Shown: positions 1 through 7,050, numbered from the stretch's first letter. The stretch: 21,152 nt of DNA from Prevotellaceae bacterium UBA4361 (GCA_002393575.1 DGSN01000022.1:1-21152); one strand, 5' to 3'. Numbers and translations are program-made. The notes: a model not told the origin generated them from the sequence alone.

Positions 1-1156
1 TCTCCTCGTTGCCCGTACTTGGTTCCACACCGATCATCACCTTCTGATCGAAGATAAATCCATTTCCAGCGCTGGAAGAAGCACCTGGGCTGGTGGTGCT
101 GTTGGGGTTCAGCACGTCAATGGCAAAGTAGTTGTCGCTATCACCATTCCATCCCCAGTTGACGTGGAACAGGCCATTGCCATCGTATCCATCGACGACA
201 AAGGCATGGCCGCTTTCCCCGTTAAATCCAGAGAAGTATACAGGTCGCTTCTGGTTCAGTTCGTTCCAGATGAGTTTCTTCCAACTTTCCAAATCATAGC
301 GGCCCCGGTTGGCGATACGGGCAGACTTTGAGTAACCGAAATAGAGTTGAAGTGCCTTGGCAACCTCGTCAACAGATGCCCCAGAAGATAATCCATATTT
401 CATCAAGGAGGCCTGACCGCAGTAGCGCATCAGTTCGGCGACTGCCTGACGCTGTTCCTCCGTGCCTGGTTTGTCCTCGGTATAGGATGTCAGCATCTTG
501 TCCCACTGGAACGTGGTGGAAGGCAGTCCTTTCATATCCACGTATTCTTGGGTTTGTTTATCCTGATAAGTATAAGCTGAGACTGCGTTGGTAGCCGTCT
601 TGGGCCACTGGTGGTAGTACATCACCTGTGCCATAGCCGTAGCGGCACAGCCCGTGGCAGCATGCTGGTTATCGCTGATGATGGGGGTTTGCAGATTGTA
701 AGGCTCTCGTTGTCCCCAGTGGGTCTTGATGAGTGGCTCAATGGCAGTCATGCTTGGGTCGCTGTCTGGCGTCGAGGTGATGGTGGCATTGCCCAGCATC
801 CTGATCTGCTCGGCATAGCCCTGCAGCCACGCCCGCATGTTGTCGGGAATCTGTTCGACATCGAAACTGCCTGTCAGGCTGTAGCCCAGCACGGGCAGCG
901 TGCGGTCGTCTGCCGAGGCTATCACGTAGCCGCCGCCCTCCATGTTGAACGCATAGAGTTCGGGCAGTCCCGTTGGTGTCGCCGTCATGCTCACATTCCG
1001 AATGGTGCGAATTCTTACCTTACTATTGTTTGATACTTGGAGCATAAACTCACGTGCATGCTCCATTGCCTCTAGCTCACTGACCTCCGCTGCCGACATC
1101 ATCGTGAACGACAGGAGAAGCCATAATGTGGTGTAGAAATACTTGATTTGTTTCAT
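1..1156 (-). CDS. C10 family cysteine peptidase (streptopain/interpain-like), 3' end cut off by window
   Basis: Secreted papain-fold protease of family C10 (SpeB, interpain A), made as an inactive precursor with an N-terminal prodomain. Reading from the ATG at 1156 gives 385 codons with no stop before the window edge. Residues 1-22 form a hydrophobic signal peptide. Residues about 25-130 match the inhibitory pro-region, including the 'GGGYVIASADD' stretch typical of C10 propeptides. The catalytic core follows: Cys170 in 'HAATGCAATAMAQVMYY', His317 in 'ESGHAFVVDGYD', and the conserved 'HVNWGWNG' (residues 331-338). The missing 3' part probably holds the end of the core and C-terminal domains. 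A TAnnTTTG promoter lies 44 bases upstream. The gene runs off the edge, so it is absent from ORF lists that require a stop codon. Substrates cannot be inferred; family members degrade host or dietary protein. Confidence 0.93.
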   Translation of the reverse strand, partial: MKQIKYFYTTLWLLLSFTMMSAAEVSELEAMEHAREFMLQVSNNSKVRIRTIRNVSMTATPTGLPELYAFNMEGGGYVIASADDRTLPVLGYSLTGSFDVEQIPDNMRAWLQGYAEQIRMLGNATITSTPDSDPSMTAIEPLIKTHWGQREPYNLQTPIISDNQHAATGCAATAMAQVMYYHQWPKTATNAVSAYTYQDKQTQEYVDMKGLPSTTFQWDKMLTSYTEDKPGTEEQRQAVAELMRYCGQASLMKYGLSSGASVDEVAKALQLYFGYSKSARIANRGRYDLESWKKLIWNELNQKRPVYFSGFNGESGHAFVVDGYDGNGLFHVNWGWNGDSDNYFAIDVLNPNSTTSPGASSSAGNGFIFDQKVMIGVEPSTGNEE

Positions 1157-1199
1157 ACTGCTTGTAAATTCTCAATAATAATGTATCGCACTTTTTACG

Positions 1200-1237
1200 C
1201 AAAGATACGAACATTTTTCAATAATCCGCACAAAAAA
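1200..1237 (-). promoter_or_regulatory. Bacteroidetes-type promoter for the C10 peptidase
   Basis: On the minus strand TATCTTTG (1207-1200) matches the -7 consensus TAnnTTTG. A TTTTTTG run (1237-1231) lies 23 bases upstream as a candidate -33 element. The predicted leader is about 40 bases. The 23-base spacing is at the long end for this promoter class. Confidence 0.6.
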
Positions 1238-1335
1238 CAGACTGTAATTAACATATTACAACAAACATCGTTTACGACGTATCAAGTAATCGTTAAAAAA
1301 CAACTTAGTACGAATTGAATTCTTTTAATTATTTC

Positions 1336-1493
1336 AACCACAAATTACTCGAATTAAACGAATTTCAAGAAAGATTATTTAATCAGATTTCACGAATTAA
1401 AAATGCGTGCATTTTTTTATTAGAGAAATTCGATAAAATTCAAAAATAATTGGCTACGCTAAAAGGATCGTTAAATTCGTGTAATTCGTGGTT
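1336..1493. repeat. Inverted arrays of a 9-bp CACGAATTA-like unit in a gene-free gap
   Basis: The gap 1157-1577 has no credible gene and is very AT-rich. Two arms of nonamer units face each other: 1336-1365 (CACAAATTA, CTCGAATTA, AACGAATTT) and 1473-1493, whose complement reads CACGAATTA, CACGAATTT. A lone TTCACGAATTA unit lies between them (1388-1398). Together they could form an imperfect hairpin. No function is known to me; the position is between the 3' end of the HU-like gene and the promoter of the peptidase. Confidence 0.6.
1399..1416. terminator. AT-rich hairpin, possible terminator
   Basis: AAAAATG (1399-1405) pairs with CATTTTT (1410-1416) around a CGTG loop, and the T run continues to 1418. 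It lies about 160 bases beyond the HU-like stop and could act in either direction. The stem is AT-rich, so the call is weak. Confidence 0.35.
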
Positions 1494-1495
1494 CT

Positions 1496-1529
1496 AAAAA
1501 AACACTATCGTAGTTGAGAATAATCTCAA
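1496..1529 (-). terminator. Possible terminator of the HU-like gene
   Basis: On the minus strand a TTGAGA/TCTCAA stem with a 4-base loop (1529-1514) is followed after 11 bases by seven Ts (1502-1496). It starts about 50 bases downstream of the stop codon. The gap between stem and T run is longer than in a canonical intrinsic terminator. Confidence 0.4.
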
Positions 1530-1577
1530 GTTTTATCGTTATAAAAGAGAAACAGTCTTGACACAAACGCTTCTCTT

Positions 1578-2210
1578 CTACGCCTCGTCCTTCACATACA
1601 CGATGTGGGTTCCTTTGCCATTGGTTTTCAGTCCCGACGACTTGTCAGCTACCAACGATTGCAATTCATAGTGGGCAGCGGATTGAGAGAGACCTGTCAG
1701 ACTGACGTAGTCTGCTGCTCTGAAGAAAGCATGACTGTTCAGATAGTCCAGTGCCATCTGCAAGCGTTCCTCCTTCGTCGTGTTCGGCTTCTTCAAATGT
1801 TTTGTCTCTGCACGTTCTAAGCTAATGCCCATGTTCAGTTCCTGCAAGAAATTGCGGTCCACCTTGAACAGCACTTTCTTCACTTCCACACTCTGCGCGT
1901 TGCGCTTTGTCTCGTCCGATTCGTCGTCCGTCGGTTCCATCACCTTCCCTTCCTTCAGTCCCAACGAAAGACGAAAACTACCCAATCCGTCAATCGTGAC
2001 CGTATGACCTATAGATAAATAATGTAGGATCGTTTCACGAATGATGCGCACGGCTGCGCGCATTGTTTCCTCCGACGCTCCCGAACCGCTCATGCCCATG
2101 CGCCTGAACAACTGATCCCCGTGGATGTTCGTGTACGTGGCTGGGCGAAAATAACTCTTTTGTTTGCCTGTCCCATGAAGGTCGGGCATTTCCTGCTTAT
2201 AATACTTCAT
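1578..2210 (-). CDS. HU family DNA-binding protein (HU-HIG type) with C-terminal helical extension
   Basis: Bacteroidales-type HU relative of 210 aa, about twice the length of classical HU. Residues about 20-125 form the HU-like core with the signature 'TVTIDGLGSFRLSLG' (70-84) preceding the DNA-binding arm. The core continues to 'KKVLFKVDRNFLQEL'. Residues about 140-205 form a second helical domain ('RAADYVSLTGLSQSAAHYELQ') resembling a winged helix; that is inferred from pattern only. The family is expected to bind and bend DNA; a specific role as nucleoid protein or regulator is not known. The gene is monocistronic, with repeat-rich gaps on both sides. No TAnnTTTG promoter was found directly upstream. 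The annotated start is the only ATG ahead of the conserved core. Confidence 0.85.
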   Translation of the reverse strand: MKYYKQEMPDLHGTGKQKSYFRPATYTNIHGDQLFRRMGMSGSGASEETMRAAVRIIRETILHYLSIGHTVTIDGLGSFRLSLGLKEGKVMEPTDDESDETKRNAQSVEVKKVLFKVDRNFLQELNMGISLERAETKHLKKPNTTKEERLQMALDYLNSHAFFRAADYVSLTGLSQSAAHYELQSLVADKSSGLKTNGKGTHIVYVKDEA

Positions 2211-2261
2211 AACTTCGTTTGTATTTTTTTGAAATAATTATTCGTTTGTTCAAGTGATTAG

Positions 2262-2521
2262 GACGCTGGAAGCGTCACACCATTTGAATTATTGGTATCC
2301 GATAAAAATGCCGAAGGCATGAAAGAACACAGGCAGGTGGTGAAGTGCGAAGCACGAAACCCCTGCTGAGCACACAGCCAACAACGGAACCCCGAAGGGT
2401 GTGACAGAGACGTTTGCCTTCTTTTCTATCGCCGCCTTCGGGGCTTGAATTACTGTTGAACGATATGCAGGGGTTCCGCTACGCTTCACCGCCTGCCTGT
2501 GGTCTGTCGTCCTTTCAGGAC
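2262..2521. repeat. REP-like palindromic element made of small triloop hairpins
   Basis: A noncoding block in the gap between the HU-like gene and mtaB. The outer inverted arms are 2329-2366 and 2467-2500: both orientations read ACAGGCAGGYGGTGAAG, then AACCCCTGC. Small hairpins are scattered through it: GACGCT-gga-AGCGTC (2262-2276), ATGCC-gaa-GGCAT (2308-2320), GTGC-gaa-GCAC (2345-2355) and GTCCT-ttc-AGGAC (2509-2521). A CCCCGAAGG motif near 2390-2398 is mirrored near 2433-2442. The layout resembles REP/BIME elements mobilised by RAYT transposases, but no RAYT gene is in the window. The 88-codon minus-strand ORF over it is not credible. Confidence 0.6.
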
Positions 2522-2615
2522 TTACCAAGCCCTGCATGAATGAAAAATGCGTCATGCCTTCTTCATTACTGCAATTGTATAACTCATCGTTCTTTTTTAG
2601 CGGACACTAATATAT

Positions 2616-2805
2616 TTGAATCTCGCTGACTTCACGTCTGCCATTAGGGTTCGTCCGAAAAGTCACGACAAAATTAAACAAAATCTGCGACTATTGCAAT
2701 AGAAAATGCTAAATGTTGAAAAAAAACTTCGTGGAAAAGTTATGATTACATAATCAGTGGTTTTGATTTTATAATCAAAAGTGCTGATTACAAAATCAGA
2801 ACCAC
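2616..2805 (+). repeat. Dispersed element, copy 1, with three palindromes at 21-bp spacing
   Basis: This element aligns without gaps to the reverse complement of 16771-16590. Hand alignment gives about 80% identity over roughly 150 columns. It opens with TTGAATCTCGCTGACTTCAC, passes through TTGCAATAG and GTGGAAAAGTT, and ends with three 12-bp near-palindromes: GATTACATAATC (2744), GATTTTATAATC (2765) and GATTACAAAATC (2786). These begin exactly 21 bp apart. It lies about 185 bp upstream of the -7 box of mtaB. It has no coding potential. Function unknown; it could be a protein-binding array, a structured RNA or a MITE-like repeat. Confidence 0.7.
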
Positions 2806-2836
2806 AAAATGAAGTTTTGAACCCATTCAAATAAAA

Positions 2837-2970
2837 ATGAAGAATGAAGATTGTATTTTACACTGCACAATGTACCTAAAATTTTCATTCTTCATTCGGA
2901 GCGTAGCGACCATTCTTCATTCTTCATTTAAGCGAAGCACTCATTCTTCATTCTTCATTCTTCATTCTTC
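2837..2970. repeat. Heptamer array (ATTCTTC) with inverted partner
   Basis: GAAGAAT units at 2839-2852 face ATTCTTC units at about 2883-2897, 2911-2927 and 2943-2970. The last block is four perfect tandem copies. The array is interrupted by two short hairpin-like inserts, GGAGCGTAGCGACC (2897-2910) and TAAGCGAAGCACTC (2929-2942). It ends 12 bases before the -7 box of mtaB, so it occupies the place of the -33 region. Confidence 0.8.
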
Positions 2971-2982
2971 ATTTAAAATTCC

Positions 2983-2990
2983 TATCTTTG
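2983..2990 (+). promoter_or_regulatory. -7 promoter box of the mtaB operon
   Basis: TATCTTTG fits TAnnTTTG. No TTG is found about 20 bases upstream, because the heptamer array lies there. Transcription would begin near 2995, leaving only about five bases before the mtaB ATG at 3000. Confidence 0.6.
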
Positions 2991-2999
2991 CAGCGCGTT

Positions 3000-4367
3000 A
3001 TGATAGACTCAAGTATATTACAAGGAAAGAAGGCGGCGTATTTCACGCTGGGCTGCAAGCTGAATTTTGCTGAAACGAGCACGATTGGCTTGCAGTTGCG
3101 GGAGTATGGCGTGACGACAGCGGCGAAAGGCGAAAGGGCTGACATTTGCGTGGTGAACACCTGTTCGGTGACGGAAGTGGCTGACAGCAAGTGCCGACAA
3201 ACCATCCACAAGATGGTGAAGCAGCACCCTGGGGCATTCGTCGTGGTGACAGGATGCTACGCGCAGTTGAAACCGCAACTGATTGCCGACATCGAGGGTG
3301 TGGATTTGGTGCTCGGTGCGGAACAGAAGGGGCAGATTGTGCCACTGATGATGGAGCATTTGTCGAACAAAGCGTCTGCTCCTGCTGATGATTCAGCCTC
3401 TGCCACTGAAGATGCCGACAAGAAAGGCGTTGCGATTGCCGTGCCGACCAAGGACATTCGGAGTTTTGCGCCTTCGTGCTCGCATGGCAACAGGACAAGG
3501 TATTTCCTGAAGGTGCAGGACGGATGCAACTACTATTGCACGTATTGCACCATTCCGATAGCGCGCGGACGAAGCCGAAACGGAAGCATCGACTCGATGG
3601 TGGAGCAGGCTCGGCAGGTGGCTGCTGAGGGCGGAAAGGAAATCGTGATTACGGGTGTGAATATCGGAGACTTCGGCCACAGCACGGACGAGACTTTCTT
3701 CGACTTGGTGAAGGCTTTAGATGCCGTGGAAGGCATTGAGCGATACCGCATTTCGAGCATCGAACCGAATTTGCTGACCGACGAAATCATTGAATACGTG
3801 GCAAAGAGCCGTGCCTTCATGCCGCATTTCCACATCCCTTTGCAGAGTGGAAGCGACGAGGTGTTGCGACTGATGCACCGGCGCTACGACACGGCTTTGT
3901 TCCGATATAAAATAGAAAAGGTGAAAGCGCTGATGCCCGATGCGTTCATTGGTGTGGATGTGATTGTGGGAACGAGGGGTGAGCGTCCAGAACTCTTCGA
4001 GGAGGCACGACAGTTCATCGAAAGCCTCGATGTGAGCCAGTTACACGTGTTCAGCTATTCGGAGCGTCCTGGCACGAAGGCATTGGAGATTCCTTACGCT
4101 GTGAGGCCAGAGGTGAAGCATGAGCGCAGTCAGGCATTGCTTGCCTTGTCGGAACAGAAGACACGGGCTTTCTATGAGAAGTACATGGGTACGGTGCGCC
4201 CCGTGCTGCTGGAACATGCTCCGAAAGGGCGACAGATGCATGGATTCACTGACAATTATATCCGCGTGGAAATTCCAAACCGAGAAGAGCTCAACAACTG
4301 CATTGTGAATGTGAAACTGGGCGGATGGAATGCGAAGGGCGACGCTTTGAAAGGAGAATTGCTATGA
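3000..4367 (+). CDS. mtaB: tRNA (t6A37) methylthiotransferase MtaB
   Basis: Radical-SAM enzyme that adds a methylthio group to C2 of N6-threonylcarbamoyladenosine at position 37 of ANN-decoding tRNAs. Numbered from the ATG at 3000 (455 aa), the N-terminal cluster cysteines are C19 ('FTLGCKLNFAETST'), C55 ('NTCSVTE') and C86 ('VTGCYAQL'). The radical-SAM cluster is C176, C180 and C183 in 'CNYYCTYCTIPIARG'. A C-terminal TRAM-like region follows ('YMGTVRPVLLEHAPKG...'). Residues about 122-150 are a low-complexity linker rich in A, S and D between the two halves. A TTG at 2988 would add four residues but overlaps the promoter box, so the ATG is preferred. Its stop overlaps the glycosyltransferase start as ATGA, so the two are co-transcribed and probably translationally coupled. 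Confidence 0.95.
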   Translation: MIDSSILQGKKAAYFTLGCKLNFAETSTIGLQLREYGVTTAAKGERADICVVNTCSVTEVADSKCRQTIHKMVKQHPGAFVVVTGCYAQLKPQLIADIEGVDLVLGAEQKGQIVPLMMEHLSNKASAPADDSASATEDADKKGVAIAVPTKDIRSFAPSCSHGNRTRYFLKVQDGCNYYCTYCTIPIARGRSRNGSIDSMVEQARQVAAEGGKEIVITGVNIGDFGHSTDETFFDLVKALDAVEGIERYRISSIEPNLLTDEIIEYVAKSRAFMPHFHIPLQSGSDEVLRLMHRRYDTALFRYKIEKVKALMPDAFIGVDVIVGTRGERPELFEEARQFIESLDVSQLHVFSYSERPGTKALEIPYAVRPEVKHERSQALLALSEQKTRAFYEKYMGTVRPVLLEHAPKGRQMHGFTDNYIRVEIPNREELNNCIVNVKLGGWNAKGDALKGELL

Positions 4368-5389
4368 TGAAATTGGCGATAGTGATACTGAACTGGAATG
4401 GTGCAGAAATGATGCGCCGGTATCTGCCTTCGGTGCTTCGCTGTTCGAAGGCTGACGGCGTGGAAGTGATTGTGGCAGACAATGCTTCGACCGACGATTC
4501 CTTGTCCATGCTGAGCCGTGAGTTTCCCGATGTGCGCACCGTGGTGCTTCAGGAGAACTATGGTTTTGCTGGAGGCTATAACCGTGCGTTGAGCCAGATT
4601 GATGCTGAGTATTATCTCTTGCTCAACTCCGATGTTAAAATCCGTCAGGAAGGATGGGTGCTGCCCATGCTTCGATACATGGATGCGCATGAGGATTGCG
4701 CTGCCTGTCAGCCCAAACTGCGCTATTTGCGTGAACCCGACATGTTTGAATACGCGGGTGCTGCTGGTGGATTTCTCGACAAGTACGGCTACCCTTTCTG
4801 CCGAGGCCGTGTGATGGGTACGATGGAGAAGGACGAAGGTCAGTACGACGAAATCGTTCCGCTCCTCTGGGCAACGGGAGCTGCGCTGATGGTTCGCGCG
4901 AAGGACTATTGGAAAGCAGGCGGACTGGATGCCCGCTTCTTTGCGCACCAGGAGGAAATCGACCTGTGCTGGCGACTCCGCACACGGGGCAAGCAGATTG
5001 TGTGCATCAGCGAGAGTGTTGCCTTCCATCTGGGAGGTGCAACGCTGAATCAGGGCAATCCACGGAAGACATTTCTGAATTTCCGCAACAACCTCTTGAT
5101 GCTTTACAAGAACTTGCCCGAGGGGGACTTGAAGAGCGTGATGCGCGTGCGCTGGTGGCTGGACCGAGTGGCGATGCTGCAAAGCGTGCTGAAACTGGAC
5201 TTTGCCAATGCGCGCGCCATGATGCGGGCTCGGAAGGAGTTCAAGCGCTTGATGCCTGACTTTGAGCCTGACAGGAAGCAAAATTTGGAAGCAAGAACAA
5301 CGGAGAAGCGTGTGGATGAACGGAAAGACTTCTTCCTCTTGTGGCAGTATTATGCAAGAGGCAGGAAGAAATATAGGCAACTGAAATGA
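4364..5389 (+). CDS. Glycosyltransferase family 2, rhamnosyltransferase-like (COG1216)
   Basis: GT-A fold glycosyltransferase that moves a sugar from a nucleotide donor to a growing glycan. Of 341 aa, residues 3-210 hold the catalytic core: 'AIVILNWNG' at 4-12, the donor-binding aspartate in 'VADNASTDDS' (36-45), the DxD-like metal site 'LLLNSDV' (85-91) and 'AHQEEIDLCWRLR' (194-206). There are no clear membrane helices; the C-terminal third is basic and helical, consistent with peripheral membrane contact. The start at 4364 is chosen because AAGGAG lies 7 bases upstream and it overlaps the mtaB stop as ATGA; the ATG at 4325 lies inside mtaB and adds residues unlike the family. Its stop overlaps the next gene in the same way. 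Donor and acceptor are not identifiable. Confidence 0.9.
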   Translation: MMKLAIVILNWNGAEMMRRYLPSVLRCSKADGVEVIVADNASTDDSLSMLSREFPDVRTVVLQENYGFAGGYNRALSQIDAEYYLLLNSDVKIRQEGWVLPMLRYMDAHEDCAACQPKLRYLREPDMFEYAGAAGGFLDKYGYPFCRGRVMGTMEKDEGQYDEIVPLLWATGAALMVRAKDYWKAGGLDARFFAHQEEIDLCWRLRTRGKQIVCISESVAFHLGGATLNQGNPRKTFLNFRNNLLMLYKNLPEGDLKSVMRVRWWLDRVAMLQSVLKLDFANARAMMRARKEFKRLMPDFEPDRKQNLEARTTEKRVDERKDFFLLWQYYARGRKKYRQLK

Positions 5390-6069
5390 AGGCGAGAGGC
5401 GACAAGGAACGGCTGCTGGAACTGATTGCGCAGGGTGAGCACGAGCAGCAGGACTTCAAATATGTGGTGATGGACGCGGCTAAATTGGCAAAGTCGGTTT
5501 CTGCCTTTGCCAACACGAAGGGTGGACGCTTGCTGATTGGCGTTCGCGACGATGGCATGGTGCATGGGGTGACCAGCGAAGAGGAGATTTTCATGATGCA
5601 CGCTGCTGCCGAACGCTATTGCACTCCTGCACCCTCGATGGAGTTTGAGACACTGCGTGTGGAGGGACGCACGGTGGTGATTTGCACCATTCTGCGTTCG
5701 GAAAAACGCCCCATCTACGCCGTGGAGGACGTGAAGATTGATGCGCAAACGGGACACACGCAACACGTGGGAAAACGCTACGCCTACATTCGCATCAAGG
5801 ACGAAAACATTGTGGCTTCGCCCGTACATTTGGATATATGGAAGCACGAGCAACAGGAACAGGGAAGCATCGTCCATTATTCTGACGATGACACGAGAGT
5901 GGTAGATACTTTAGAAGCAAACGCAGAGGGGCTTTCCCTCAATCGGGTTGTAAGACTCTCGGGAGTAAAGCGATTCAAGGTAATAAGGATTCTTTCGCGC
6001 TTGGTGCGCTACGACTTGGCTCAGTGGAAATTCGAGGAAAGAGAGTTCAGGTTTGAGATGAAGAAATAA
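5386..6069 (+). CDS. AlbA_2 (Schlafen-type) domain protein with C-terminal winged-helix region
   Basis: Protein of 227 aa, third gene of the mtaB operon, starting in an ATGA overlap with the glycosyltransferase stop. Residues about 15-150 match the AlbA_2 (divergent AAA-4 / Schlafen-like) domain: 'EHEQQDFKYVV' (18-28), 'SAFANTKGGRLLIGVRDDG' (39-57) and 'YAYIRIKDENIVASP' (133-147). Residues about 165-215 ('GLSLNRVVRLSGVKRFKVI') look like a DNA-binding winged helix. Many bacterial AlbA_2 proteins continue into a C-terminal helicase-like or ATPase-like region; this one is short and lacks it. A role as nucleic-acid-binding regulator is plausible but inferred. A GC-rich palindrome begins six bases after its stop and may end transcription. 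Confidence 0.85.
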   Translation: MKARGDKERLLELIAQGEHEQQDFKYVVMDAAKLAKSVSAFANTKGGRLLIGVRDDGMVHGVTSEEEIFMMHAAAERYCTPAPSMEFETLRVEGRTVVICTILRSEKRPIYAVEDVKIDAQTGHTQHVGKRYAYIRIKDENIVASPVHLDIWKHEQQEQGSIVHYSDDDTRVVDTLEANAEGLSLNRVVRLSGVKRFKVIRILSRLVRYDLAQWKFEEREFRFEMKK

Positions 6070-6074
6070 AAAAA

Positions 6075-6160
6075 GAGTAGCCCCCTCCAGCTCCCCCAAG
6101 GGGTAGGGTCACCATCCGGATGGCAACTCTCCCCCTTGGGGGAGCTGGAGGGGGCTACTC
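6075..6160. repeat. GC-rich palindromic repeat, copy 1; likely bidirectional terminator
   Basis: Perfect 29-bp inverted arms, 6075-6103 and 6132-6160, start GAGTAGCCCCC and end GGGGGCTACTC. The 28-base loop holds a second perfect palindrome, CCATCCGGATGG (6112-6123). It sits between the convergent 3' ends of the AlbA_2 gene (stop 6069) and the peroxidase gene (stop 6191), which suits a terminator for both. A related copy lies at 15393-15482. Confidence 0.85.
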
Positions 6161-6181
6161 TTCATTCTTTATTCTTCATTC
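6161..6181. repeat. Short heptamer array (TTCATTC) abutting the GC palindrome
   Basis: TTCATTC, TTTATTC and TTCATTC follow the right arm of the GC palindrome with no gap. The heptamer is the same one used upstream of mtaB, in the same register. Confidence 0.65.
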
Positions 6182-6190
6182 ACAATTTAA

Positions 6191-6856
6191 TTACAGCAAC
6201 GCTGCACATTGTTTTTCTACGTCCTCCATGTTGTGCGTAGGCTCGAAGCGAGCAACGACTTCGCCTTTGCGGTTGACGAGGAACTTGGTGAAATTCCATT
6301 TGATGTCAGGGTTCTCCTTGTAGTTAGGGTCAGCCTTCGTCATCATCTGGTCGAGCAGCGGACCGAGCTTGTCTTCCATGTCGAAGCCTTCGAAGCCTTT
6401 CTCGCTCTTGAGGAAAGCATAGAGCGCCGTCTGGTTCTCACCATTCACGTCGATTTTCTTGAACTGAGGGAACTTCGTGCCATAGTTGAGCTGGCAGAAC
6501 TGAGTGATTTCTTCGTCGGTGCCAGGAGCCTGCTCACCGAACTGGTTGCAAGGGAAGTCGAGAATCTCGAAACCCTTCTCATGCAAGCGCTCGTACATGG
6601 CTTCCAATGCCTCGTACTGAGGTGTGAAACCGCAACGGCTGGCTGTGTTGACAATGAGAAGGACTTTGCCTTCGTACTGCTTCAGGGATACTTCTTCGCC
6701 CTTCTTGGTGAGGACGTTGATGTCATAGATAGTTTTCATTTTCTTATTTTTAGAGTTAATACCAGTGGTTTCATTTTGAGAACCTTTTGACTGATGGCAA
6801 GCAAAGAACAGAGTTGTTGCCAACAGCAGGAATGTAATTCTTAAAATTTTTTTCAT
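6191..6856 (-). CDS. Glutathione peroxidase family protein with lipoprotein signal peptide
   Basis: Thiol peroxidase that reduces peroxides; Cys-type bacterial members often use thioredoxin. Length 221 aa. Residues 1-20 form a lipoprotein signal peptide with lipobox 'LFFAC' (acylated Cys20). After a polar linker, the domain begins at Met40 ('MKTIYDINVLTKKG'). It carries the peroxidatic Cys75 in 'NTASRCGFTPQY', 'FPCNQFGEQAPG' (101-112) with Gln109, a likely resolving Cys121 in 'FCQLNYG', and Trp187-Asn188 in 'KWNFTKF'. Most bacterial relatives are cytosolic and start at the position equivalent to Met40. The lipoprotein start suggests membrane anchoring in the cell envelope, while Met40 remains a possible second start. 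It is a Cys enzyme; no selenocysteine signal is needed. Confidence 0.92.
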   Translation of the reverse strand: MKKILRITFLLLATTLFFACHQSKGSQNETTGINSKNKKMKTIYDINVLTKKGEEVSLKQYEGKVLLIVNTASRCGFTPQYEALEAMYERLHEKGFEILDFPCNQFGEQAPGTDEEITQFCQLNYGTKFPQFKKIDVNGENQTALYAFLKSEKGFEGFDMEDKLGPLLDQMMTKADPNYKENPDIKWNFTKFLVNRKGEVVARFEPTHNMEDVEKQCAALL

Positions 6857-6881
6857 AAATAAAAGTGTGAATTTATTTAAA

Positions 6882-6942
6882 GTCTAAGGTCTGGGGTCTA
6901 AGGTCGCCTTTGACCTTCGACCATCGACCTTTGACCTTAGAC
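6882..6942. repeat. Inverted heptamer arrays (GTCTAAG facing CTTTGAC/CTTAGAC)
   Basis: Three units (GTCTAAG, GTCTGGG, GTCTAAG; 6882-6902) are followed after five bases by five units in the opposite sense (CTTTGAC, CTTCGAC, CATCGAC, CTTTGAC, CTTAGAC; 6908-6942). The two sides are complementary. The array lies just upstream of the peroxidase gene, where its promoter should be; further degenerate units run to about 6965. Confidence 0.8.
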
Positions 6943-6969
6943 TCTTAGAGGTCTGGGGTCTGAGGTATA

Positions 6970-7040
6970 TCTCCTAAAGAAATCGGCATAATCAGCAAAA
7001 TTATTAAAATTTAGTACATTTAGTCTATTTCTTTAGGAGA
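6970..7040. repeat. 71-bp segment bounded by a 14-bp perfect inverted repeat
   Basis: TCTCCTAAAGAAAT (6970-6983) and ATTTCTTTAGGAGA (7027-7040) enclose 43 AT-rich bases. The segment lies between two heptamer arrays that share the 16-base string GACCTTAGACTCTTAG. On the minus strand the interior holds a -7-like TAATTTTG (7003-6996) that could serve the peroxidase gene, but no matching -33 was found. Confidence 0.6.
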
Positions 7041-7050
7041 CTTTTTACGC

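Noticed and set aside
2289..2555. 88-codon minus-strand ORF in the gap before mtaB
   Set aside because: It lies over the palindromic hairpin element and has no protein-like features.
2837..2970. Heptamer array considered as a CRISPR array
   Set aside because: Units are 7 bp with no unique spacers of 25-40 bp, and no cas genes are present.
2988..2999. TTG start for mtaB four codons upstream
   Set aside because: It overlaps the TATCTTTG promoter box and would lie upstream of the predicted transcript start; the ATG at 3000 fits better.
3000..3010. ATGATAGACTC shared by the mtaB start and position 16935
   Set aside because: An 11-base match is expected many times by chance in 21 kb, and the second site opens only a seven-codon frame.
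4325..4363. Upstream ATG for the glycosyltransferase
   Set aside because: It would add 13 basic residues before the conserved first strand and overlap mtaB by 43 bases; AAGGAG sits correctly for the ATG at 4364.
4256..5380. 374-codon minus-strand ORF opposite the glycosyltransferase
   Set aside because: Antisense shadow, His-rich translation typical of reversed coding sequence; the plus strand has family motifs and coupled starts.
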